Positions 10,073-19,748 of a DNA stretch of 21,239 bases are shown here, piece after piece (positions within the stretch are counted from its first letter, which is position 1; each line of letters begins with the position of its first letter). A program made the position numbers and the translations under genes. The notes below the pieces were generated by a model that saw only the letters and a list, made by a program, of their open reading frames with translations, was not told where the DNA came from and searched no databases. Where the stretch lies: contig JAAAVE010000365.1 in the NCBI GenBank assembly GCA_015679605.1, forward strand, positions 1-21,239. The letters run 5' to 3'. This DNA is from Podila epigama. Taxonomy: Eukaryota > Mortierellomycota > Mortierellomycetes > Mortierellales > Mortierellaceae.

Positions 10073-11176
10073 ATGACTCTCATCACCCCCCCTACTTCTA
10101 CTCTTTCCCACCTCATCCACTCCCAAACCATCTCATCGCCTGAAGACACTCACTTCTACCCAATTGCCACTCCCGAGGCTCTGTCCTGGCTCATGCCAGC
10201 GACTTTGCCCTCGGCCCCTTCTTCTCCAAAGTACCGCACCCTGGCTTCTATCCAGGCCAACGCCAACATCCTCCAACGCTCTCACCGCCCTCACTCTTCA
10301 CTTCATCATCCCCTTGGCAAGCCCACTGTCGAGGATATCCAACCCGAACAGCAGCATCAGCAACAACTTCAACAGCCCAAGGCAGCAGCAGCAGCTGCAG
10401 GCCTAGCCATCTCTAGAGCTATTCAGGAAATGGATGGGAGCCACGGGACCTGCTTCCTCACCTGGATCCACAACCCTGCCAACCTCGATTACATCTCTCT
10501 TCGCCTGCGCCCCCTCTGCCTCGAATACCCACTTGTCGATGTCGCCAATGTTCTCCGCTGGATCGGCGCTGACTGGTCTTCTGCCGACTGCAAGNNNNNN
10601 NNNNCCCTCTTTAGGGCCATCACTCAATCCTGGGATGGTGCCAAGCGTCGCATGCTCGCCTTTCTCCTTATCCGTGATGAAGAGATGCGCCAAAAGGCAA
10701 AGTCAAAGTTGGTTGAATTTGCTCAAAAGAGCAAGGCCAACAAGCTTCGTCGCCCTTCGCAGTTTTTACACCAGCATCAGAATTTGCAAGAGCAGCAGCA
10801 GCAGCAGGAACACCCGCAGCAAGAAGACCAACTCAAATCCATTTCCGCCTCCGCCATCCCCTCCTCCATTCACTCCAACACCATGACTTCTTCCGATATC
10901 GCTACCACTACTCCTCCTACCACCACCACTACTACTACTACCACTACCACGAACAACGCTATGTCTGTCGACCTGGCTACTCTCCAGGAGAAGGTCGCCG
11001 CCTCGCTCATCACTGGCGAGGATGTGTCCACCATTTATGATGATGTTTCTTCTACCCTATGGCATGGTCCTCAGTATTCTTCCAGAGGTGCCAACAGCTA
11101 TTCTGTACGTTATTCTCCTTATGTATCCTCTTCCTCTCCCAGTCGTATCAGAGCCACTGGTGCTGCAAGATTTTAG
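10073..11176 (+). CDS. Uncharacterised protein with Q-, A- and T-rich tracts
   Basis: This is a single open frame of 367 codons broken only by a 10-N gap (10595-10604), which hides residues 175-178 as drawn. I do not recognise the family. The N-terminal 90 residues are Ser/Pro/Thr/His-rich. A Gln-rich stretch (about 92-102) and a run of six Ala (about 104-109) follow. A compact segment at about 120-222 has helix-like character and Trp, Cys and Leu residues, and is the likely folded domain. The C-terminal part holds more Gln runs (240-250), Thr runs near 280-297 and a Ser/Arg-rich end. Such low-complexity tracts are common in fungal regulatory proteins, but no DNA- or RNA-binding motif is visible. 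The gap may conceal an intron, because the bases after it read CCCTCTTTAG. Confidence 0.8.
   Translation: MTLITPPTSTLSHLIHSQTISSPEDTHFYPIATPEALSWLMPATLPSAPSSPKYRTLASIQANANILQRSHRPHSSLHHPLGKPTVEDIQPEQQHQQQLQQPKAAAAAAGLAISRAIQEMDGSHGTCFLTWIHNPANLDYISLRLRPLCLEYPLVDVANVLRWIGADWSSADCKXXXXLFRAITQSWDGAKRRMLAFLLIRDEEMRQKAKSKLVEFAQKSKANKLRRPSQFLHQHQNLQEQQQQQEHPQQEDQLKSISASAIPSSIHSNTMTSSDIATTTPPTTTTTTTTTTTNNAMSVDLATLQEKVAASLITGEDVSTIYDDVSSTLWHGPQYSSRGANSYSVRYSPYVSSSSPSRIRATGAARF
10595..10604. other. Assembly gap (10 N)
   Basis: Ten Ns interrupt the gene at 10073. The frame is the same on both sides if the gap length is taken literally. Because gap sizes can be nominal, the true residue count here is unknown. 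Confidence 0.98.
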
Positions 11177-11188
11177 AAACTGTAAAAC

Positions 11189-11194
11189 AATAAA
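11189..11194 (+). terminator. Polyadenylation signal AATAAA of the gene at 10073
   Basis: A canonical AATAAA hexamer lies 12 bases after the TAG stop and runs into a run of 13 A. A second AATAAA is about 70 bases further on. Confidence 0.5.
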
Positions 11195-11593
11195 AAAAAA
11201 AAAACAGAAAAATGTATTGGAGGCGGAGTGCCAGGGCCAACGTACTCGGAGCAAATGCAATAAAAGAAAGACGACAACAAGCAAGCGAGCAAAAAGAAAA
11301 GGATGTTGAACGAGAAGAATGAACGAGGACGAGAAGTGAGAGATGTGTGTGTGTGTGTGTTGAGTGAATGGATAGAGAGACAAAGAGAGAAGAAGTGGCT
11401 GGATGTGGATGTGGATGGATGGGAAGAGAGTGAGGCGAGTTGAAGTTGAGCGAAAGAAAGTGAAAAGAGAAAGAGAGCGTGTTGCCACGACAAATCAAAT
11501 CGAATCGTATCGCATCGGGGGATGGGATGCACTTCTTCTCGCCCCCTAGTTTTTGTGAGCTGGATTTTACTTTTTCTTCTTTTCTTTTCTTGT

Positions 11594-11630
11594 TGAACAG
11601 AACGAACAGAACGAACAGAACAACGAACAA
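11594..11630. repeat. GAACA/GAACG pentanucleotide array
   Basis: Five-base units GAACA and AACGA alternate for about 35 bases. Another five-base array (ATCGN) lies about 80 bases upstream. Confidence 0.75.
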
Positions 11631-11746
11631 GTAGAATAAATGAACCAACGATTGAACGTGAGATAATGTTTGGTGGCAAGTGGAGGACAAAAGGAGGCAG
11701 ATGGTAAGAGGCAAGAGGCAAAGTCACAAGTGACGAGTGTCGAGTG

Positions 11747-11810
11747 GCATAGCATACCATAGCATACCATGGCATTGGCATTGGCATTGGCATTGGCATA
11801 GGCATAGCAT
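11747..11810. repeat. Compound pentamer/hexamer array (GCATA, CCATA, GGCATT)
   Basis: The array starts with AGCAT/ACCAT pentamers, switches to four copies of the hexamer GGCATT and returns to GGCATA/GCATA. The unit length changes from five to six and back within 65 bases. Confidence 0.8.
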
Positions 11811-12513
11811 GTGCGTGTGTTTAGAGGCGAATGAGTATATGACTGATAGGTATATGAGCATGTCTCCAATAAACCATTGCCTCCAGAACATGAATGCTAG
11901 TCATTCTTTTTTTTTTATCTCATACAAAAGTTCATAATCATAGTTCTAGTCAGGGCCCTGGTCTTGAGCCTGGTGCGCGTGCGAATGGTGAGTTGCATCG
12001 GCATGGATAGCAGGAACAATGGAGAATTTTAAGCGACTTACTTTTTTTGCTACTAAAGCATGCAAAAGCATGTAAAATTGTTCTTTTTCACTCTGTTCTC
12101 TTTCTTGCTTGCACTGTAAAAACCTGGTACACTTGCTATTGAAGAGGTCAAAGGTTTAGCAGAGTAGGTTCGTGTCGTTTTCTAGTTTTGATAACCACTG
12201 TTGGACAATGATCAGTCACGGAATGTGATGTCAGAACAATGCTGCAGATGAATGAAGACTATTGGAGAGAGAAAAGTAGAGTGATGGTACCTGAACTGAG
12301 AGAGATGAGTTCAATGGGGGGAGAAACGAATTCGAATGAAAGTGTCAAATCTTTTCTTTTTTTCAAAAGGGAGTGAGTGGAACACAGAAACATCGGTTCT
12401 TGGTTACACGCAGAAAACCCGTGCAACAACTCTAAATTCATTCTCCACACAATTGTCCTTTATGGCTTGCTTGCTTGCTGCATTCACACACACACACACA
12501 CACACACGCATAT

Positions 12514-12618
12514 GCCACATTGATACATGCCACTTCGATTCATGCCACTTCGATTCATGCCACATCGATACATGCCACAGCGATTTATGCCACAGCGATA
12601 CATGCCTCATCAATGTAT
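12514..12618. repeat. Minisatellite, seven copies of a 15-base unit
   Basis: Seven head-to-tail 15-base units begin GCCAC, with consensus GCCACNTCGATNCAT. Units 2 and 3 are identical. Units 5-6 share one variant and unit 7 is diverged. A partial eighth copy follows. The array directly follows a CA microsatellite (12485-12507). Because 15 is a multiple of three, it is open in several frames on both strands, which produces spurious peptides such as HATSI repeats. Confidence 0.9.
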
Positions 12619-13298
12619 GCCATGTATGTCAGGCGAGTGAAAGAACTGGCTAGACAGAGTTATGACAACAGCAGTAGCCGTAATAGTTGTAATACTAAAA
12701 AATAGTGCTTCATGTGGCGAGCAATTGGAGTGGCAATTGGAGTGGCACTGGGGTGCTGGAAATGTCATGGACCTGTGTGTTGGCTCTACATGTACAGCCG
12801 TTAGGCGTGTTTAAATAAAAACAAGCGCTTCTACTCCTGCTTCTTGCGCTGTCCACTATCCAACTGTCCACAGGAGAGAAGCAATGTCAATTCTTGTCAA
12901 TTTCTGCCAACATGTTCTTTTGTACATGGTTTGATGGTTTGGGGAGAGAGAATCACAGTCATCAATGCTTCATATGCACCACATGGGTGAATATGGAGCA
13001 AGTTTACTCGATACCACCAATGCTTCGCCTTTTCATCTTGTATTCCTCTTCCTCTTCCTCTTCATCCCCCTCTTCATCATCTTGGTCGTCTTCTCCTTCG
13101 TCTTCATGCTCTTGTTCTACTTTCTCCTTCTACTTCTTTCCCTACTCCTCGCGGATGCCCAATTTTCGTCCGCAGTGTTCTCATTACATCCCGTCTTCCT
13201 TTCGTCCCTCATGCTTTCAATTGCAGGTACACCTTGACCCATATATGTACCTCGTTTCGTTTTTACACTCTACAAACAAGCCTCTTTATCCGAATCAT

Positions 13299-13342
13299 GC
13301 ATAGCATAGCATAGCATAGCATTCACATTCACATTCACATTC
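13299..13342. repeat. Double array: GCATA pentamers, then ACATTC hexamers
   Basis: About five GCATA units are joined directly to about four ACATTC units, again a five-to-six-base switch. It lies about 120 bases beyond the SRP54 stop codon, near where its transcript should end. Confidence 0.8.
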
Positions 13343-13396
13343 AAAATAAAGTCATATTGAATGAAAATGACATGGAAAATGTAAAAAAACACCTTC

Positions 13397-13402
13397 TTTA
13401 AT
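13397..13402 (-). terminator. Possible polyadenylation signal ATTAAA for SRP54
   Basis: The minus strand reads ATTAAA 61 bases past the SRP54 stop codon. This variant hexamer is the best candidate. No AATAAA on the minus strand was seen between the stop and the array at 13299. Confidence 0.3.
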
Positions 13403-13463
13403 GACTAATAAGAAAAAATAACAACAACAAAAAACAAAGAAAACAAGAGAGATATCCTTCTCT

Positions 13464-15752
<2,289 letters not shown>

Positions 15753-16117
15753 GGTGTATTATATGTGAATGATTGAGTGCGTGGTGCGCGCGTGCAGTCC
15801 GTGGGTGAGTGAGTAACCTGATGTGCGTATGAATATGAGAATGGATGAAAAGAAAAAACAAGCAGTGATCAGATGGTATGTGGTATGATGAAAGGCGTGA
15901 AGGAAGTGGGGGGATACGATGCGATGATGAGTTTTGTTTCAGTAAAGCTTCAAGTAGACTTTCGTCACGTGTATAACATCCAAGTCCATTCCATCTTTTG
16001 CTTTTTGAACTTCTTTCACCCAAAAAAACTCGCTCCCCCTTTCACTGACTCATTTTTGTTTTTCTCCATCATCCTTCTTCATCTTCCACCTTCATCTCAT
16101 TTTCATCGATATACATC
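15753..16117. promoter_or_regulatory. Divergent promoter between SRP54 and the SR-protein gene
   Basis: The two start codons are 365 bases apart in opposite directions, so this interval holds both promoters. A perfect palindromic E-box CACGTG sits at 15966-15971, nearer the SR gene. The 100 bases before the SR start are CT-rich, as in fungal leaders. The SRP54 side carries GTGAGTGA-like repeats and no clear TATA element. Factor binding at the E-box is a guess. Confidence 0.5.
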
Positions 16118-18420
16118 ATGTCAACCCGCGTATACTTGGGTCATCTCGCAAGAGATGCCAGCGACCGTGATGTCGAGAACCTCTTCAAGTCATATGGTAG
16201 AATTCGTGAGGTGACACTCAAGAACGGCTTTGGCTTTGTCGAGTTTTCTGATCCCAAAGATGCTGAAGATGCCGTTGAAGATTACCACGGTAGAGATTTT
16301 ATGGGCGAAAGGTAAAGACGATGAGCTGTACCAGAATGAAGGTCGTTTTTTTGCGAACGTTTACATTCTTGGCTTTTGTTGCACTTGTAAATTTTTTCTC
16401 TCTCTTTAACTGATGACTAATTATCTTCTGCGCCATCATTTGAATATTTCATGTTAGATTGGTTGTTGAGATTGCCCGTGGAGACAGACGTCGCGATGAT
16501 GGTGGTCGTCGTGAGAGAGACGATAGGTACATTATTTCATTTCTTTATTTCTTGTTTCTGGGGTGGAGTGTGCAGGATAGTGAGTCTTTTCTTGACACAA
16601 GTGTTCAAGTGGCGGGCGCCCTGGACCTGCGTTTGCCCTCACACTACCAACATTATGGGGACGCATTTTTAGGGTTCCATTTTTTTTTGTTGTTGTATTG
16701 ACGATTGACACTCTTCCCTGCTTTCATGTAGATTCCGTCCCCCAGAGAGGACTGAACACCGTCTCATTGTCGAGAACCTTGCCCATGGTGTCAGCTGGCA
16801 GGTATGCATCTAGTGTCGTTTCCAGTTTCATTGCTTTTTCCCGAAGCCGAGGTGGCCTCTTCCCTCCCTATCCCCCCATCTTCTCCCATGCCATGGACCT
16901 CAGTGCCCGGCTCGCTGGCGGATCTTGTGGCAAAGCGATCTTGCTCAAGAAACAGAGACATCTCTTCAAGGCCTGTGCATACCACAAGGACCTCCAACCC
17001 TTTTATCCATCTATCCTGGAAAGGACAAGAGCTCTCTTGAAAATGGCCCGTTTTTTTCCTGTTTGCTCTCTTTCCATTTTGCGTTTGCCTTTTCTTTCTT
17101 TATTTGGCTTCCATTTTTTTATGCACGAAAAGTTTTATTCGTCCGCATCCGAGATATCGGTCGCCCTACCATGGGTCTTCAAGAGTTCTCAGCAGATTAT
17201 CGATCGACCATTCTATGGCACGGTGCTGGTTCTTTTCTTTCCTCTATCGCGCCCCCTCTCTCTTTCTCTCTTTCTTGCAAATCTCCACCTGGCGCTTTCG
17301 TCCGTTGTTGTCGATTGTCCCCCTGGAGTGAAATATTGTATCGTTCGTGACCTTGCTTGCCTCATGAGCCCTGTCGGCCCCGGTTGCCCTCTTCTGTCAT
17401 GCCGCCTTTGTGGACCCTAAAACGTATGCCTCTGGCCCCTCTCTACCTCCTATTCTCCTTTACTTTATGACCGGGTACTCCATTTTTTTTTGGACCTGCA
17501 GGATATCAAGGACTTGATGCGCAAAGCCGGTGAGGTTACTTTTGCCGACATTAGCAAGGACCATGATAATCAAGGGTACGTTATTTGGTGTGCTTTACTT
17601 TTGATGCAGCAAAAGGATATGAACATTGATATGGATCATTGATAATATGTTTTCATATATTTGTGCACCTCACTAACGAACGTTACATGTATCATGGGAT
17701 TCACGTGTTTTTTTATTTTTTTTCCTCTATAGAATCGTTGAGTTCTCATCAGCTGAGGATGTAGAAAAGGCCCTATCAACCTTGAACGGTGAGAACTTGA
17801 GAGGAAATGCAATTAGTCTCCGTGAGGTAAGGATAATGGAAACGTTTATTTTCCAGGAATCAAATATGTCCAGCATCGCACCATGATCCATGATAATGTG
17901 AGGTCTACCGTATCCTGTTCAATCCCTTGTTTTTTTGACGCTTCAACTCCTCTTCAACGTACAGTTTGATCCCGCTCGTGACACCGTCCCTCGTGACTTG
18001 GGTCGTGGCGGAGGAAGAGATCGTGGCCGTGATTTTGGACGTGACCGTGATCGCCGTGACCGCGATCGTCGTGATAGAGATTACGGACGTTCAGATGATC
18101 GTGATCGTCGTGACAGACGTGACCGAGACCGTCGTCGTTCCCGCTCTCGCAGCCGCGACCGCGGTGGTCGTCGTAGTGGACGCTCCCGCAGCAGAGACCG
18201 CCGTTCCCGCAGCCGTGACCGTGGTGGACGGTCTGAGCGTAGCTCCCGTCGTTCGCGCAGCCCTGTCCGTGACCGTTCGCCCATCCGTGATCGTTCCCCA
18301 GTTCGTCATCGCTCACCCGCCCGCCAACGCTCGCCTGCCCGTGAGCGTAGTCCTGCACGAGAGCGCTCCGTGAGCCCTGCACCTCGCAGGCACCGTTCTC
18401 GCAGCACCAGTCGCGATTAG
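16118..18420 (+). CDS. SR-family splicing factor (RRM, pseudo-RRM, RS domain)
   Basis: Nuclear SR proteins bind exonic enhancers and recruit spliceosome parts. Six exons (16118-16311, 16458-16526, 16732-16801, 17502-17575, 17733-17826, 17965-18420) give 318 residues. RRM1 has RNP2 VYLGHL (5-10) and RNP1 around KNGFGFVEF (35-43). A short Arg/Gly/Asp linker (72-89) leads to a second RRM carrying SWQDIKD at 109-115, the hallmark of pseudo-RRMs in the SRSF1/4/5/6 group and fungal Srp2-like proteins. The tail (about 176-318) begins with Arg-Asp repeats, turns to RS dipeptides, then has six copies of the hexapeptide RSP-x-R-x (265-300). Introns are 146, 205, 700, 157 and 138 nt, all GT-AG, so intron 3 is strikingly long. 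Its retention brings an in-frame TAG at 16811. Orthology to one particular SRSF is not resolved. Confidence 0.95.
16802..17501 (+). other. Oversized intron 3 of the SR-protein gene (700 nt)
   Basis: It has donor GTATGC and acceptor CCTGCAG. It is three to five times longer than the gene's other introns and visibly richer in C. It interrupts the pseudo-RRM exactly between SWQ and DIKD. One frame offset from the protein stays open through most of it. Potential internal splice sites exist, for example CGTATG near 17424. I see no conserved domain in any frame. Confidence 0.85.
18256..18363 (+). repeat. Six 18-base repeats encoding hexapeptide RSP-x-R-x
   Basis: Within the last exon of the SR gene, six consecutive hexapeptides fit Arg-Ser-Pro-(Val/Ile/Ala)-Arg-(Asp/His/Gln/Glu). 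The DNA units differ at many synonymous positions (CGT, CGC, TCG, TCC, AGT and so on). The peptide repeat is therefore kept by selection or is old, and is not a recent slippage product. Confidence 0.9.
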
Positions 18421-18610
18421 AATCAGAAGGGAAAGCCTGATCGCATGAAACTGAGTAAGCAAGTGAGTGCGTGAAAAGAGGGGACTTTTTTTTTTTTTGA
18501 CAATGAAAGAGTGAGTGAGATAAAAAAAGATATATGCCATTCCATAGGACAGAATAAATATGGTATTAAAGAGATGCGAGTAGATCACTATGTTTTTTAT
18601 CTTTGATGTC
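18421..18610. other. Convergent 3' intergenic region, SR gene and Cgi121
   Basis: The two stop codons face each other 190 bases apart, so the transcripts' 3' ends may overlap. The SR side carries AATAAA at 18553-18558. No AATAAA on the minus strand was seen for Cgi121. Confidence 0.6.
18553..18558 (+). terminator. Polyadenylation signal AATAAA of the SR-protein gene
   Basis: A canonical hexamer 132 bases after the TAG stop, in the convergent interval and 53 bases before the Cgi121 stop codon on the other strand. Confidence 0.5.
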
Positions 18611-19555
18611 CTATTGAATGTTTTTCATTGCAATTGCGCCAATGATCCAGTTCAAGATGGCATTGTCTTCAGTGACCTTGGGGTCGATCTTGTAATACTA
18701 TTTGAGGATGACAATGGAGGAGTGAGAGTCTGTCGGTGCAAATTTTTTAAAAAAAAGAGAGAAACGAAAAGAAAAGCGAAATTCCATTTTTTTATACCTT
18801 TCTGAGTTTGACTAGATCCTTTTCTTGGTCCAGCTTTGAGAAGGAAACGAGGTTGCCATCAACCATACTGGTCATTTCCTCCATGACCTCGGTTGCTTCG
18901 CCTCCGATCTTGACGGCAATGAGAGAGGTAGCCGTGTCTTCGATGCCGAACCGTCGTAGAGATTCCGCGATCTATTGATCATTTTTTTTTGTGTGTGTTT
19001 ATGTGTAGGATACAATGCACAAACAGAAGGTTGATCCATGTTGTTAGTCCAACCGCTATAAAAATTCATCCGCAAAAAACAAAAAAAAAGTAGCCTTGTC
19101 GCTCCTTGTCAACTCTTTCTTTTTTTTTTGTTATCTTTGTTGGTGATACTTGCATTGTTGGTAGGTGATAGGTTGTAGACGATCTCTGAGCTTAATGACT
19201 GTGTCTTGAGTTTTCCTGCCTCTGAGTCCTGTGCGGCTCTTGTGGCTGCCACCAAGAGCTGGAATACGTTCATAATCTTGACGATGGAGAAAAGAAGAAG
19301 CAGGAAAAAAAAAAAAAAAGGTATGTCAGGATTAAACTGGATATTGCTTTTTTTATCGGTTTCGAATCGAAAAGCTGTTCCTTTTTATATGCATATTAAG
19401 GTATATACCAGTGTTGGTTCAACCATGGCAAAGGTCAGCGTTTTGTCCTGAACCTGTAGTCTCTCCTTTAGATTCGCTGCGTTTTTGACACCAACGAAAC
19501 ATGCCATGTGAATTTGGCCTGCTTGAGGCACAGTGTCGATGGGGTATGATTCCAT
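18611..19555 (-). CDS. CGI121: KEOPS/EKC complex subunit Cgi121 (TPRKB homologue)
   Basis: Cgi121 is a small subunit of KEOPS/EKC. It binds the kinase Bud32 and the 3' end of tRNA and supports the t6A37 modification of ANN-decoding tRNAs. In yeast the complex also affects telomeres. Four exons (19409-19555, 19154-19276, 18798-18971, 18611-18697), all in phase 0, give 176 residues, almost the family length. Recognisable parts are FVGVKNAANL (20-29), VFQLLVAATRAA (about 53-64), the KLKTQSLSSEIVYNLSP block (about 72-88), IAESLRRFGI (91-100) and a C-terminal segment with NAILNWIIGAIAMKNIQ. Introns are 132, 182 and 100 nt. The 182-nt one needs a GC donor (GCAAGT) to keep the conserved NN-IAESL junction. 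The gene was not visible as one long frame because every exon is short. It is divergent from RNase H1. Confidence 0.92.
18972..19153 (-). other. GC-AG intron of CGI121
   Basis: On the minus strand exon 2 ends CCAACAAT, the intron starts GCAAGT and it ends CAATAG. Using the nearby GT instead would add four bases and shift the frame away from IAESLRRFG. It is the only non-GT donor among the 18 introns resolved here. Confidence 0.8.
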
Positions 19556-19748
19556 GGAGATGTAATGGAAGAAGTTAAGAATGTATAGGGAAAAAAAGTG
19601 TGTAGAGTTTTCTACCTTTTTTTTTGGCGTTTACCCTATGATTGGGTGGCTTTGCCACCGATGTGTGTGTTACTAGCAGTAGGGCGAGAATATGGAGAGA
19701 GACAACTTCTCCCAAAAAGTGTGTGAAAAAAAAGGGGAGGTGTTGGCC
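19556..19748. promoter_or_regulatory. Compact divergent promoter, CGI121 and RNase H1
   Basis: About 190 bases separate the CGI121 start from the upstream RNase H1 start. A CCAAT box on the minus strand (ATTGG at 19641-19645) overlaps a perfect six-base inverted repeat, GGTGGC at 19645-19650 and GCCACC at 19654-19659. TTACCCTA lies just before it. Such a short interval probably acts as one bidirectional promoter. The protein that would bind the palindrome is unknown. Confidence 0.5.

Larger units (their letters stand above)
11177..13463. other. Repeat-rich spacer between the unknown gene and SRP54
   Basis: No gene is recognised in these 2.3 kb. The repeats, listed separately where notable, include a GT run (11345-11361), ATCGN pentamers (about 11491-11520), GAACA pentamers (11594-11630), GCATA/GCATT pentamers (11747-11810), a CA run (12485-12507), a 15-base tandem repeat (12514-12618) and a CT-rich tract (about 13037-13145). 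The part at about 11930-12460 is unique and featureless. The frame across 12894-13304 is Ser-rich because of the CT-rich tract and does not look real. Confidence 0.6.

Noticed and set aside
11148-11805. Overlapping minus-strand frames of 188 and 210 codons
   Set aside because: The Met-Pro, His-Thr and Ser/Phe runs come from the pentamer, GT and purine arrays. They also overlap the 3' end of the gene on the plus strand.
12514-12618. CRISPR-like regular repeats
   Set aside because: The units are contiguous 15-mers with no spacers, so this is a minisatellite in a eukaryotic genome.
13000-13130. Minus-strand acidic run (Glu/Asp-rich, about 40 codons) resembling an acidic C-terminus
   Set aside because: It is the reverse of the CT-rich tract and opens only after a stop. 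There is no room for upstream exons before the SRP54 3' end.
12894-13304. 136-codon Ser-rich plus-strand frame and a hydrophobic frame inside it
   Set aside because: Both arise from the CT-rich tract at 13037-13145. No splice or start context supports them.
16698-17420. 240-codon plus-strand frame across exon 3 and intron 3 of the SR gene
   Set aside because: It is out of frame with the conserved RRM coding sequence, and a well-supported GT-AG intron explains the region.
17954-18382. Minus-strand and alternative-frame ORFs over the RS domain
   Set aside because: These are shadows of the Arg/Asp/Ser codon repeats. The sense frame gives a canonical SR protein that joins cleanly to the RRM exons.
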